64,000 bases of DNA from Synaphobranchus kaupii (GCA_029718625.1 CM056378.1:59853027-59917026), one strand, 5' to 3'; positions 44,590 to 56,785 are shown, counted from the stretch's first letter. The notes: generated by a model from the sequence alone, not told the origin. Numbers and translations are program-made.

Positions 44590-45200
44590 GAAATGGAATC
44601 AACCACAAACACGGACACTTGTCTGTGAGGAGGGAGGACAGGAATAAAGACAGGAAGAGGGAATGTACCTCACACTCTCAGGAAAGCGAACAGATAGAGG
44701 TATTAAAACGAAGGAGAAATAATAGCAACCCTGAAACCGAGGGGCGAGTACACTCATAGGCTTGAGTGTGAATAAAATAAAAAGGAAAAAAAAAGAGAAG
44801 AGGGAAATAATCTCTCACTCCTAAAGCTGGAGCAACAAATAGAGAGATGAAGGTAGAAAGTAAAACCCGGAAACCTGGGTGATCTAGGCTCGTAAAGACG
44901 AGAGAAAATAAATACAGAATAGCCAAAAGAAAGACCTCTCTCTCTCCAAAGGGAGTAGAGCAACAGAGAGGTGGAAAACAAAATAAATGGTAAAAAAAAG
45001 CAGTCTCCGAGAGACTAGCAAGGAAAACGCGAAGGAGGACAGCAAAGGGACATGAAAACAGATCCTAAGAATCTACGTGCAGACAGGGCAAGCCCCGCAT
45101 TATCCCAAAGCAAGGCGATGGGGCAAAGTGGTCTCCACTGACTGCCTAAACCTATACCTTACCGGCTACAAGTGCTGTGATAGCTAAACAACATTGAAGC
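44590..45200 (-). repeat. sushi-type LTR fragment
   Basis: Shares the leader-like phrases 'aagccccgcattat', 'gatggggcaaagtggtctcc' and 'ctaaacctataccttaccgg' with the LTRs at 4960, 17,500, 34,980 and 59,040. Both ends are degraded. It is purine-rich on the plus strand, like the other copies. Confidence 0.6.
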
Positions 45201-46330
45201 ACCAAGCCTTTTATAGCCTGCAGGAAACTCGAATCAGGTGCATGGAAAAATAATAGCGAATGCAAAACCCCGCAGCGGACTACCTTCTTAACCAACTTCT
45301 TATCTTTATTATCATTATGGCCCACTAAATGCAGACAGAGTAGATCGAAAAAATATTTTATGTCATTAAAAACATTTGCTTTTCCTGTAGTAGTAGTTGG
45401 TTTAATCCATTCACAAGATGAATTTATGAAAAAAAACAAACACATTTTATAAGAAACGTTTCAGATGGTTTTTATTAGATTTTGCCTTGTAGCTACTTAA
45501 CTTGACGTTATGTGTTTGTTGCTCGCTAATGGAAGAAATGGAAAATAAGAAAGGCCGGTCACCCAATTTCTCAAAGCAAATTGGAGCGCGTCCCAAGTGG
45601 TAACTCCGTGAACAAAATTGGGACAGCAAATCTGCTTCACCGTCATCAAAATCACCGTCGACTATTAATGAAGTTTCCCTATCATAACTTTGACTGACGC
45701 CGAACCCACACACGTACACATATTCCAAACCCAATCACAGATCTTCCACATGGTCAGCCCATTTACAGCTGCAAACTGTATTTTAAGTTACAAGTGCAAG
45801 TAACCTATAGTTGCATCAGTGTAAACAAGCCTGTATTGCGGTTCGCGTCGAGACAATAATTAACATGTAATCAGCAACATTAGATCAAAGTAAACATGTT
45901 GTAGTATAGGCTATGCAAACATAACAATTTACTGTAATTCCAGAATCCCGATGTCCCCGATGTCTGAACATACTGAGCACTAATTCACCTATAGGCATAG
46001 GCTACTGTAATTTCTGAAGTCAAATTTAAAAACGTCCTTTGGAATGGTTGATTCAATGAATTCATTAATGCATATTCACATAGCTACTGAAATGGTAGCT
46101 GTCATGCTTAGGCTATATTTATGGAGGCCTACAGTCATGTTCGTTAATAAGCAACGTTAATGAGCAACGTTAATGATATGACTGGTATGACTGGTCTCAC
46201 GGCGCATGCTCTGCTGCGATGACACTGTCTGTATGCCTGTTTGCCTCACATCGGTGTGTTGTATGTCTAACGTCAGTCAAACTTCTAGACAAACGTTTAG
46301 TTTGTATTGTTTATTTAGTAACGTTACTGT
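45201..46330. other. non-coding DNA
   Basis: No recognised gene. A 95-codon minus-strand frame at 45,447-45,734 has no known motif. A small tandem duplication 'gcaacgttaatga' lies near 46,155. Confidence 0.5.
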
Positions 46331-46348
46331 TCGTCGCTATCTGTCGTT

Positions 46349-47505
46349 ATGTTGATTAAACTGTACAAAGCGATCGGGATTGCATTCATCGCTTTGTGGA
46401 TTATCACCAGGGAGAGTTGCGCTTTACTACCTGAGTCACGCGGCAACTATGGACTCACCTGTAGCCGAGAAAATCTGCTACAACTCCGATCTTCCATGCC
46501 CTGTGGAATTAAACCATCCAGTGTCCTCCCGGCGGAGATCCGACGGGGTGGGGTGCGTACCAAGCGGGGTGGGGTGCGTACCAAGCTGAGGAATCGACCG
46601 TATAAACCCCGTCTCCCCTCCATCATCCTGTCCAATGTACGGTCTCTCCGGAAGAAAATGGATTTACTCCATGCAAAAGGCAGAGCGGAGAGGACCTACA
46701 GTGAGGCCTGCATCATCGCCTTGACCGAGACCTGGCTGTCCCCGACTCCGAGGTACACCTCGACAACTTCACCATCTTCAGGGCAGACCGTACGAAGGCA
46801 TCGGGTAAGGAGAGAGGCGGAGGGGTCTGCATGTATGTCAACAACCGGTGGTGTAATAACATCAAAATCCACAGCATGGTCTGTACTCCTAACGTAGAGA
46901 TGCTGACACTATCCCTTCGCCCGTTTCATCTCCCAAGGGAATTTCCCACTGTTGTTATCATCTGTATTTATATTCCACCCAGCGCTAACATCAACGCCGC
47001 AGCCGAGCTAGTAGCTAACGATGCTAATAGCATTCAGGGGAAATATCCTGAGGCCCCTGTGTTCATTGTTGATGATTTTAACAGCTGCAGACTCAACAGT
47101 GTCCTGCCATCATTTCAACAATATGTGGACATTCCAACAAGGAAGGGAAACATTCTGGACTTATGCTATGGAAATATTACCGGCACATACATCTCCCATG
47201 CTCACCCACCACTCGGCTTCTCAGATCACAACACTGTAATTCTTCTTCCGCATTACAGACTGGTACTGAAACGTCACAAGCCACAGACATACAGCGCCCT
47301 CCAGTGGACGGAGGACAACATTGCAAGTCTGCAGGGCTCACTTGCCTGTACAGACTGGGACATCTTTGTTAGCAGCTTAAATGAGAGGGTCTCTATCATC
47401 ACTGATTACATTAAGTTCTGTATTCACACAACCATACCAGTTAAAATATTCAAAAGATATCCTAACACCAAACCTGGATTACCCACCACATCAATCAAAG
47501 GCTAA
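46349..47505 (+). pseudogene. LINE endonuclease domain, frameshifted
   Basis: Target-nicking endonuclease. Frame 1 (46,349-46,897) gives SIILSNVRSLRKKMDLLHAK and ACIIALTETWLSP (catalytic Glu). It shifts near 46,750 and continues in 46,831-47,505: VVIICIYIPPSANINAAAE, VFIVDDFNSCRL (usually GDFN; here the Gly is Asp) and LGFSDHNTVILL (SDH catalytic motif). An 11-codon direct repeat, RGGVRTKRGGVRTK, lies near 46,545. Confidence 0.8.
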
Positions 47506-47633
47506 GGGAAAGACAGGAAGCCTTTAAAAGGCAGGACTGGGTTTCACTCAAAATCATAAGCCGTCAAGTAAAGAACGATATCCTCCAAGCCAAACTCAAA
47601 TACAAAGAAAAACTGGAACAGGAATTCAGCACC

Positions 47634-48407
47634 ATGAACACCAAAGAAGCTTTCCAAAAAGTAAGAACACTCACTGGATATGACTCAAAACCCATGCCAT
47701 CTGCAATAACCGACCCCTTCCCCTTCGCTGAAGACCTGAACATCTTCTATGCCCGGTTTGACACCACCAACTGCTCGGAGGAGTACAGGGCGCTGCTGGA
47801 GACTCTACCCATCCCGGAGCCAGCACACCCTGCCCCCTTCACAGTGGAGGATGTGCGCCGGCAGCTGAGCCGGTGCAAACCAGGCAAGGCTCCGGGGCCA
47901 GACGGCATCCAGGCGCGGGTACTGAAGGAGTGTGCAGTGGAGCTCACTCCCATCATGCACTCCCTCTTCTGGGAATCCTACAAGACCGCCTCAGTGCCCA
48001 CCCTCTGGAAAACATCCTCCATCATACCGGTGCCCAAAAAACCCCATCCGTCAGAATTAAATCATTACCGGCCAGTTGCACTCACATCTATACCCATGAA
48101 ATGCCTGGAGAAACTGAAACTGGTAATGAACATCCTGTGTCAGACCACATCTGGACCCCAACCAATTCGCCTACAGGGTCAAAAGGGTTACTGAGGATGC
48201 TGTGGCATGCCTCCTCCACTCCCTCCTACAACACCTTGAAGCCCCCAGGAATTTTGCCAGACTCCTCTTCATCGACTTTAGTTCTGCCTTCAATAACATC
48301 CAGCGCCACCAGATGATCCAGAAACTCCACCACTTCTACGTCCCCCCTCTTCTCATCCACTGGGTACACAGTTTCCTCAGTGACAGACCTCAAACAGTCA
48401 GAGTGGG
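47634..48407 (+). pseudogene. LINE reverse transcriptase, first part
   Basis: RT fingers: SRCKPGKAPGPDGIQARVLK and SSIIPVPKKPHPSELNHYRP. After a deletion/frameshift near 48,110 the palm continues as RLLFIDFSSAFNNIQRHQM (motif A Asp in FIDFSSAF) and SFLSDRPQTVRVG. The L2 insertion then interrupts it. Confidence 0.82.
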
Positions 48408-48413
48408 TACTAC

Positions 48414-49660
48414 ATTACATTACATTACATTCATTTAGCAGACGCTTTTATCCAAAGTGACGTACAATAAGTGCATACAGAGACGTCATCAAGATCACTA
48501 CAGAACAGACAAGACAAAGCACATCCTTCCCAATGAATGTTGACTGTAGTTCACAGTAAGCTGTGGGTAAATCAGCCATACTACACTTCTATTCTAAATA
48601 CTATTATAAACTATAACAAACAGACAGGAAAAACACAGGGAACTAGTAAACACAGGGAACTGATATTCCTAGGTTAGAATATCAGTCAAGGTAGAGTCTG
48701 AAGAGGTGTGTCTTCAGGCCTCGACGGAATGCAGGCAGGGTTCGAGTAGAACGTAGGGGAATGGGAAGTTCATTCCACCACTGAGGAGCTAAGGTGGAAA
48801 AGCTCCGCAGTCGGGACGAACGAGAGCCGTTGACACGGAGGGGGGGAAGTGCGAGTCGCCCTGCTGTAGAAGAGCGAAGTGGTCGAGCAGGAACATAGTT
48901 CTGGATTAAATCCTGCAGGTAGGCAGGGCCTGTCCTATTGGCTGCAGTGTAGGCCAGGGTCAGAACTTTGAACCTGATCCTGGCTGCAACTGGCAGCCAG
49001 TGGAGTGACCTTAGCAGGGGGGTTACATGTGAAAATTTCAGGAGGTTGAACACAAGCCTGGCAGCTGCATTCTGGATCAGTTGAAGAGGCAGAATGGCGC
49101 AGGCCGGTAGGCTTGCGAGCAGGGAGTTGCAGTAGTCCAGGCGTGAGGTGACCATGGTCTGGACAAGAAGCTGGGTGGAGTAGGTGGTCAGGTACGGTCG
49201 AATCCTCCTGATGTTGTACAGGAGGAACCTGCAGGACCATGCCGTCGCCCTGATGTGCTCTTTGAAGTCCAGCTGGTCGTCCAGGACCACCCCCAGGTTC
49301 CTTGCAGAGCGGGAGGCAGCCACCACGGTCCCGTCAATGGTGATGGAGAGGTCATGTAGTGGGGAGGTCTTGTATGGCATGAAGAGGAGCTCTGTCTTGT
49401 CAAGGTTGAGCTTCAGGTGATGGGTAGCCATCCACTAAGAGATGTCAGTCAGACAAGCAGATATCCTCTCCTTAACCTGTCGGGTAGAGGGAGGGAAAGA
49501 GAGGAAGAGTTGAGTATCATCAGCATAGCTATGGTATGAGAAACCATGTGAATTAATTACTGAACCAAGAGACTTAGTATACATAGAGAACAGCAGAGGA
49601 CCCAGTACAGATCCCTGCGGGACTCCTGTAGACAGGGGACAGGGAGCAGAGACAACATCA
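48414..49660 (-). mobile_element. 5'-truncated L2 LINE inserted in the older LINE
   Basis: It is flanked by TACTAC at 48,408-48,413 and 49,661-49,666; deleting the insertion and one duplicate rejoins the RT of the older LINE in phase. On the minus strand it encodes the rear of an L2-type RT and ends in an ATGTA-type tail after 'gcgtctgctaaatgaatg', a 3' end typical of L2 elements in fish. Confidence 0.9.
48682..49660 (-). pseudogene. L2 reverse transcriptase, C-terminal part with one stop
   Basis: Minus-strand reading gives [20 protein letters not shown] and [13 protein letters not shown] (YADD active site), one in-frame TAG near 49,435, then the intact 249-codon stretch from MATHHLKLNLDKTELLFMP through RNLGVVLDDQLDFKEHI and SRLDYCNSLLASLP to the normal C-terminal FRRGLKTHLFRLYL. 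Only one stop in about 325 codons shows a rather young insertion. The upstream endonuclease is absent because of 5' truncation. Confidence 0.85.
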
Positions 49661-49666
49661 TACTAC

Positions 49667-50441
49667 AACATCCTCCACCACCATCACCAACACCAGAGCC
49701 CCACAAGGTTGTGTCCTGAGCCCCTTCCTGTTTACCCTCTACACCAATGACTGTGTCAGCCCCTCACCCATCACTACATACCTCAAATACTCGGACGATA
49801 CTGTCATACTTGCACTCCTCACTGACAATAACTCGGTTGCAGGCTATCAAGTCTCTATCTACCGTTTCACTCAATGGTGCCTGAACAACCACCTGCTACT
49901 GAACGTGGCTAAGACAAAAGAACTGGTATTCACCCCCAGCATACTCAGCGCAGCCCACAACTACATCCATAACCTTACCTACATCAACAACGAAGCTGTG
50001 GAGATGGTAGAGAGCTACAAATACCTTGGACTCACCCTGGACAATAAACTGAGCTTTAATCAACACACCACTGACATCCATAAACGCAGCCAACAAAGGC
50101 TCTCTGCCATCCGCAAACTCAGAGCACTCTCCGTTGCCCCCCACCTCCTGCTGCTGCTTTACAAGAGCATCATCCAGCCCATTCTCCTCTACTGCTCCCC
50201 CTGTTTCTTCAACATGCTCACTGCCCCTAACAAAAACAAACTCCTACGCATCACACACAACCCCACAAAAATCATCGGCCTCCCCACTCCCAATCTATCA
50301 GACCTCAACAGCAAAGCCATCACACGCAAAGCACGCACCATAGCACATGATCCCAGTCACCCCCTCAATCCATGTTTCACTCTGCTCCCATCAGGCCGCA
50401 GATATAGAGCCCTGGCCTGGAAATGGGCCCGCTTCAGTTAG
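49667..50441 (+). pseudogene. LINE reverse transcriptase, second part
   Basis: Continues after the L2: GCVLSPFLFTLYTNDCVSP, KYSDDTVILALL (active site SDD in place of the common ADD), then the frame at 49,905-50,441 with ESYKYLGLTLDNKLSFNQH and KSIIQPILLYCSPCFFN. The stop at 50,439-50,441 comes early relative to the usual C-terminus; further homologous codons follow. Confidence 0.8.
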
Positions 50442-50703
50442 AGCTTTGTTCCCTCTGCCATCACACTCCTCAACAAGACTCCCCGACAACCTCCTTAACC
50501 ATAATGTTATGTGTATAAGTGTATGTATATGTGTAAATACGGTGGTGATGGAATTGTATGGTAAATGTAGGTGACTGGATTGTTAGGTAAACGTATATGT
50601 GTGTAAATGTAGCTGGGAATGGGAATGTTTCATGTGTGGTGCTGTACAGACGTGGAAATTAATTTCCTGTAAAGGACAATAAATAAAACTATCTATCTAT
50701 CTA

Positions 50704-51869
50704 ATGTGCAAGCAAATAAATAAGGCTGTTTCCCTACTTAAATTGCCGAATTCTTATGTAGGATATGAACCACGAAAACGGACTGGCATTTTGTTATCCC
50801 TACTGAAGCACACACAATTTAGGCTAAATATCTTGCATTGGGGCATCATTATCTTGGGGAAATTCATATAAGGCATAGCGACGCATCATCACTGTTGCCT
50901 CTGTGGGTGTGAGTGCGATGATGTCACCCAAAAATGTGAAAAAAATTCCGCAGTAGCATACATCGATGTATGCTTCGCCGGAGGGGAGGAAAAGCCGAGT
51001 TTGAAGCCGCTTCACTGGTCTTCTACGCTATTGGGACAGTGGAGGGAGGGAGGAACGAAAGATCGGTTTCTGGGGCACGGAGTAGAGGAGTGGTAGTGGA
51101 GGAGGAAAGGTTGCATTTTTCGACTATTGGGACACACCCTTGGAGGTTATGGTGGAGGAGGTCATAACAAGGTAGTGGTCACTGCTGGGAAAGTTGGACA
51201 ATGCTGGTGTGACAGTCGAAGCTAAAAAAAGGGTTTAGCCTACAATGTTGCTAATGGTGATTATCACTGATTACATGAAACAAACAAAAGGCCTATAAAA
51301 TTGAGACTGTGAAACAAATCATATACTTGTTTGTATAATAATAATATCAGCTAAGGATGGTTTACCTCTTCAATGTAGCCACAAGACAAGTGTGGAGCTA
51401 TCTTAGTGATAAGAAGAAATATGAGAAGAAACATAAGAACTTTGTTTTCAAGAATCCCATTTATTCGTAAGTTTTCTCTTAAGAAGAAACTTATGAAGAA
51501 CGTTAGGAAAATACTTTAGAACTTTTTTGTGAATAGTAATGCTTCCTAAATTTCTTCTTAAGTCATAAGTTAGGGAAAAAATGGCATTTCTGAAGTTTTT
51601 TGTTCTTAAGAAGACTTTGTTTGTAACACAGGGAACCCTTGTTGACTTAAAACTTGGTCAATGTTATGGCTGGGGGATTTTGAATTACAAGGCTCAGCCA
51701 CTGCTGGTGATTAGTACGCTATATTGACTGAGACGCTTTGAAGTGGCCCAGCTTACATTTCACTAGGCCGCTATCAACTGGTTTTGTGATCCCCTCTATT
51801 TTTTGGTTGATAGCATGGCCCTCCTTTCGTTAGCATTTGACTGTTTCTTGCTTTTTTTCTCACTTGTAG
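50704..51869. other. intron or upstream DNA before the LRFN-like exon
   Basis: No coding sequence recognised. Between about 51,390 and 51,640 there is a fold-back-rich stretch ('cttaagaagaaactt', 'ttcttcttaagtcataag', 'gttcttaagaagac'), the style of a Harbinger-type MITE. The last 30 bases form a polypyrimidine tract ending in TTGTAG, a splice acceptor. Confidence 0.5.
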
Positions 51870-52501
51870 GATGATCCCATCCACAAGCCAGGACTTTCTG
51901 GTGAAGGATCTGGTGTCGGGCCGGGAGTACGACCTGTGTGTGCTGGCAGTCTACAATGAGGGGTTCACATCACTCACCGCCACCCGGCAGGTGGGCTGTG
52001 TCCAGTTCATAACAGAGATGGAGTACAACCAGTGTCAGTCAGTCCCCAGCCATTTCCTGGGCGGCACCATGATCATCATCATCGGTGGCATCATCGTGGC
52101 TTCCGTGCTTGTCTTCATCATCATCCTCATGATCCGCTACAAGGTCTACAGCCACCAGGGCGGGGAGACCGGCAAGTCCGCCATAACCAATGTCCTGTCA
52201 GGCAGGCAGGGCAGATCACCAGGTCTGCATCCAAGGGGGGCAGAGGGTCAGGAGGAGCAGGTCCTGACATGCTCTGGGGTGGGCGTGGGGGCTGTGAGTG
52301 TGGGCGCCGCCCCCACCACCACCATAAAGGAGTCCAACACCATGACCTTGGTGGTGGACTGCGAAAAGGTGCAGATCACAGAGATGAGTGCGGAGAACAT
52401 TCGGTCACCCACTCAGATGCGCCAATCCAGGACTTGTATAGAGCTAAAAAGAACAACATCACTGACCGCCAAAGAGGCAAAGAGTGGAGAAGCAATTGTC
52501 G
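51870..52501 (+). CDS. LRFN/SALM-family exon: FN3 end, transmembrane helix, cytoplasmic tail
   Basis: Synaptic adhesion proteins of this family sit in the neuronal surface membrane with LRR, Ig and FN3 domains outside. The exon has a good acceptor (TTTTTTTCTCACTTGTAG, ending 51,869) and donor (G/GTAAGT at 52,502). It starts inside the FN3 domain (VSGREYDLCVLAVYNEG, TATRQVGCVQF). The membrane helix IIIIGGIIVASVLVFIIILM follows at residues ~68-88, then RYKVYSHQGGETGK. The juxtamembrane sequence is closest, from memory, to LRFN2, with LRFN5 as an alternative, so no symbol is assigned. The tail does not reach the usual C-terminal PDZ ligand; the donor implies at least one further exon outside this window. 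The reading frame is clean, as expected for a live gene. Confidence 0.85.
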
Positions 52502-52737
52502 GTAAGTGCACCAGATTCCCACCTTGTTCGTAAAGTGGGATAAATCCAATGCGTTCAATATTCTTGGTGGATAACATAGAACTGTGCATTTGTGGTAGTC
52601 TCCAGTAGGACAACAGAAAATGTAAGTCTAGAAAAAAATACTTTGGACACCATTGTCCTATCCAGTCCCTCTCCCACCTGCTTGTGTATTACACTAAGCG
52701 CATATCCATGAAGGTGTAGGAGCCATAATATGTTATA
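52502..52737. other. start of the downstream intron
   Basis: Begins GTAAGTGCACC. The 60-70-codon minus-strand frames here overlap the exon and intron and look like shadows. Confidence 0.6.
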
Positions 52738-53130
52738 ACACATGTCGACATGACAGCTGAGGTCGCTTGCCATGTTTAGCTAACTGTGCTAATTGAGGCC
52801 CAACTGTTATAACAATTGTCATGACAGGAGCTACATTATAGACTATGCCACATTGACATGGCAGTCTTTGTCATTCACCAGATTTACCCATTCTACTTAA
52901 GGCCAAAGCATTATGACAGCTGTCATGACATTGTGGCACTATCATCTTCATAAAATGTCTTGGACCCTCTGTCATAAGATCAACATAACAGTGTTATAAA
53001 GTTGACATAACAGCAGTCATAACAATTACAGCATGCCCACTTGCTGTTTTATGCATGTTGTCAAAAACTGACAAATTATTATAACTGTTTATGACGCAGT
53101 TAAGTTAACAGTTAACATTGCTGGCCAGAT
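52738..53130. repeat. palindromic TGTCATAAC-type repeats, block 1
   Basis: Many short inverted motifs built on 'tgtcat', 'atgaca' and 'gacataaca', for example 'cagctgtcatgacattgtgg' and 'gttgacataacagcagtcat'. Related blocks are at 54,180-55,075 and 57,617-57,985. It resembles a non-autonomous DNA transposon family with palindromic interior; no transposase is present. Confidence 0.55.
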
Positions 53131-53218
53131 GTACCTGCTTGCATTCCAATTAACCTGCCATTGAAGCCACTCTTTCATTGTTTTGGTTATGACAGATATT
53201 ACTATTATGTAATATACC

Positions 53219-53445
53219 TACAGTGCTGTTCATAAGTATTGGGACAGTGCAATCAAAATCTTTATTTTTACTCTATACTCAAGCAGTTTGGATTTGTGAT
53301 CAAAAAAGAAAATTATGGGCAAGTACAGAATGTGAACTTTTACTTATGGGTATTTCTACATGTGTTTAACCATTTTAAAATAACAGCAACCAAAAAATGA
53401 TGGTGGTTTCTTGACTTATATATACCTTTCCTGTAGGATTCCATC
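53219..53445. mobile_element. Tc1/mariner-like end fragment
   Basis: After TA at 53,219-53,220, 'cagtgctgttcataagtattgggacag' resembles a Tc1/mariner terminal repeat. About 200 bp of A/T-rich non-coding interior follow; no second end is visible. Confidence 0.45.
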
Positions 53446-54179
53446 ATTTACAGAACCTTGCAATAATAATTAATAATGTTATAATGTACCAAACAACACA
53501 ATGAACACCTATCCAATAATTAATAAATTAAGTAGACTGATTTCAACAGATTACTTTAAAATATCTCCCATTTCATAATATTCCTATGAAATCACCCTGA
53601 ACATGGACCGTCCCTTTAATTCTGGCCTCGCAGGAACTAAAAACTACAAAAATGCACAGGAAATACCGGCGCCTTCCTTTTCCGCTTTGTGATGATGTGA
53701 TCACTAATGCGGAAGTCAAACCAATGTGAGTACCGCTCTTTTCCTTTCCGAAGTTACAAAGTCACTAAAGATGTTTAAAATGAATAACTGGAAGTACATG
53801 GCGAACTAATAACATTTGAAAATGACCGCGTTACATGCACTATAAGCTGGCCAGTTTATTAGCGATGTAAATGCTGTTATGTCACACTTTTGTTTCCCAG
53901 CCTTTTTGCGGCAACATTGCAGTTCATCAGATGGACAACACGCAAGAAGCTTGTGCATTTGCATTTTAAAATAAAAGTCACAGATGGAACTACATGTATG
54001 CGTGTGTTATTTCAGTCCCTATATAACTTTAAAACGTTCGCATTGCTGTAACAGTTAAGTGATGGATGTGTAACTCTGTCACAGTATGTGTGATATTAGA
54101 ACTTTGTGTTAAATGAGTACTACTGCATCCAGTTTACCAAGACGTCACAAACTCTAAACTATTCTGGACTGTCAGCTGT
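53446..54179. other. intronic DNA
   Basis: No gene, exon or transposon terminus identified. Confidence 0.5.
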
Positions 54180-55075
54180 GTGACATAATGATTTTAATTT
54201 TGACATATCATCTAATGCTCCTGTAGTAGTGATATGACACTATTATGTCAACTGAAACTATAGAAAAAAACGGTCGTAACGGTGTTATGAATCTATCATA
54301 ATGAGAAACTCTGACCATAGCTGCTTGTGTACCTGTCATAAGAGGAAATAAATTCAGTATGACAGGAACTTTTTTAAGACAGCTCTTCATGGAACATTTA
54401 ACTTAAAATTGAAAATAGATTCACCAGGTATGTTGGACTGTCGGGTGTGTATCACAATGAATGCATCCATAGTACACAGTTATGACACTGCTATAACAGA
54501 TAAAACACTGATCACTTTACTTTAACTATAGAAAAAACTTTCATGTTCCATGAATGTTCCATTGAAGAGCTGTCTTAAAAAGTTCCTGTCATACTGCATT
54601 TATTTCCTCTTATGACAGGTGTTATATACCTGTCACAATCAGAAATTGATCTTGATCTTGATTGCTTCTGTCAGAAGAGTTAATGAATGCAGTATGACAG
54701 GAACTGCATTTAACTTAAAATAGATTCAACAGGTAGCTATGTCCGGCTGTCAGATGTGTCTTAACAAATTATGTTTGACATAGCTTCTAATGCCCCTGTA
54801 GTACAATGTTATGACACTGCTATAGAATAGAATAACTTTTATTTTCCCGATACGGAACTTCACTTGTAGCCACCAGCAACAACAAAAAAAGACACAGACA
54901 GTGGGGCAGACCCACAACACACAAATAAACATATAAAATTATACAGCCAAACGTCATGAAATGACAAATGAAACATGAACACTTTACATTAGCAATAGAA
55001 AAAACTGTCGTAATGGTGTCATCAATCTGTCATAATCAGAAACTTACCGTGGCTTGTTGTGTACCAGTTACTGGA
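54180..55075. repeat. palindromic TGTCATAAC-type repeats, block 2
   Basis: Three related units share 'agaaaaaa..gtcgtaa.ggtgt.at' and 'tcataat.agaaact' (near 54,265, 54,530 and 55,000). 'ctgtcataagaggaaataaa' at 54,335 occurs inverted as 'tttatttcctcttatgacag' near 54,600. A LINE 3' end is inserted at 54,824-54,965. Confidence 0.55.
54824..54965 (-). mobile_element. LINE 3'-end fragment, second copy
   Basis: Matches 3550-3705 over 'aacttttattttcccg..a.ggaacttca' and 'gtagccaccagcaacaacaa'. A 5'-truncated insertion in the palindromic repeat. Confidence 0.6.
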
Positions 55076-55269
55076 CCGAATGCAGTACGGTGAGAGACTC
55101 AACCATACAAGGGAGGAATAATTTAAATGTAAGTGTTAAGGTTCCCGCAGGGGGGACCGGACCCAAATGCAAAACTCAGAGACGGCTCAGGAGAAAACTC
55201 CACCAGGGAGTACATTTATTCAGAGACATAGGCAGGGGCAAGATGAAACCAGACACGGGGCAGGAACAA

Positions 55270-55500
55270 GGCGAGGCAGGAACATGGAGGGGTCTAAGAC
55301 TAGGAGGGGGCTATGACGAGGAGGGGGCTAAGACTAGGAGGAGGCTATGACTAGGAGGGGTCAAGGACTAGGAAGGGTCAGGAACTAAGGAGGGGTCCGG
55401 AACTAGGAAGGGACAGGAACTAGGAAGGGTCAGGAACTAAGGAAGGGTCAGGAACTAGGAAGGGTCAGGAACCAGGCTAGGCTGGGACACTCAGGCCCGG
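55270..55500. repeat. minisatellite 1 (GGTCAGGAACTAGGAAG-like units)
   Basis: Short units first of the form 'ctaagactaggagg', then 'gggtcaggaactaggaa', repeated about a dozen times with variation. Confidence 0.8.
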
Positions 55501-55509
55501 GGGTCAGGA

Positions 55510-56070
55510 ACGTGGACGGTACTCCGGCCGTGGGGTCAGGAAACATGGCAGCCTTCTGGCCGTGGGGTCAGCCCTCTGGCCGTGGGGTCAGGAAACATGG
55601 CGGCCCTCTGGCCGTGGGGTCAGGAAACATGGCGGCACTCTGGCCGGGTCAGGAAACATGGCGGCCCTCTGGCCGTGGGGTCAGGAAACATGGCGGCCCT
55701 CTGGCCGTGGGGTCAGGAAACATGGCGGCACTCTGGCCATGGGGGGTCCGGAACGAGAACGTCACCCTGGCCGTGGGGTCCAGATTAAGAATGGCACGCC
55801 GGCCGTGGGGTCAGGAACAAGGACGGCAGGCACTCCGGCTGTGGGGGTCAGGAAACAGGACGGCACTCAGGCCGTGGGGGTCTGGAACGGGTGCGGGGTT
55901 CCTGCGCATAGCACGGGGGCCCGTGGCGGCACTCTGGCTATGGGGGGGGCGTCAGGGACGAGGACGTCACCCCGGCCGTGGGGTCCAGATTAAGGATGGC
56001 ACACCGGCTATGGGGTCAGGAAACAAGGACGGCACTCCGGCCGTGGGGGTCAGGAAACAAGAACGGGTGC
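55510..56070. repeat. minisatellite 2 (GGCCGTGGGGTCAGGAAACATGGCGGC-like units)
   Basis: About fifteen units of roughly 30-45 bp built on 'ctggccgtggggtcagg'. The first eight are nearly alike ('aaacatggcggccctctggc'). Later ones diverge and lengthen. Gly/Trp-rich open frames across it in several phases are products of the repeat, not genes. Confidence 0.85.
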
Positions 56071-56597
56071 GGGGTTCCCGCGAATAATGCGGTGGCCCAC
56101 AGTCTGGGCCAAGCGCGCAGCCAAGGGCTCAGGCGCTCGGCCTGGGTTACAGGAACTCAGCCTGGGGGGAACGAGGGAGCCTGGAGGGAATGAGGGAGGC
56201 TGGAGGGAAACGAGGGAGCCTAGAGGGAACAAGGCCTGAACATGAACAAGACAAGACAAGGAGGACCAAAACAAGAGGGTACATAACAAGACAGTACAAA
56301 ACAAGACAGAACATGGCGAGACAGAACAAGACAAGACCACAAACTGGAAACCCAGCTCACGTGCAAACACGACAAGCAACACAAGACGGTCCGGCCCCGA
56401 ACAAAGTGACGGGACACAGGGGTGCCCGCAGGATTTCTTCCCGGGGTACGCAACAGAGTAGGCCAAGCCATAGGCTACATGAAAACAAAGCCACTACTTA
56501 GGACTAACGTTACAACGTAATTTACCGATATATTTTGCACTCATAAGGTCGCATATTACAAGAAGTTCTAACGTAGGAGTAGGCCTAGCCTAAGTCT

Positions 56598-56785
56598 GAT
56601 CTAAGTCTGATCTTTCATCAGCAAAACCGGAGAGACGTACTTCAAAATAGAATGGAAATGTTGCGCGCAAAAAGATGTTACGTGACTTACAGTAGCCTGA
56701 TATTTCATCAGGAAAACCGGAGAGACCTCACAATGGAATGGAAATGTTGCGCGCAACAAGCTGTTACGCGACTTACAGCACAATT
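56598..56785. repeat. two-copy tandem repeat, ~90 bp
   Basis: 'catca.gaaaaccggagagac' and 'aatggaaatgttgcgcgcaa' each occur twice, at 56,616/56,707 and 56,651/56,737. Confidence 0.75.

Larger units (their letters stand above)
46331..50703 (+). mobile_element. LINE (Jockey/CR1-L2 superfamily, Rex1-like), split by an L2
   Basis: Apart from the inserted L2, the plus strand carries an endonuclease (46,349-47,505), an RT (47,634-48,407 and 49,667-50,441) and a 3' end 'ggacaataaataaaac' followed by a (CTAT)n tail at ~50,688-50,703. The 3' UTR is short. Frameshifts and stops are frequent. Confidence 0.8.

Noticed and set aside
45447..45734. 95-codon minus-strand frame
   Set aside because: No recognisable domain, splice context or neighbour; most likely chance.
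55512..56193. Gly/Trp-rich open frames of 60-190 codons in several phases
   Set aside because: Products of the minisatellite; three phases are open at once, as expected for repeats.
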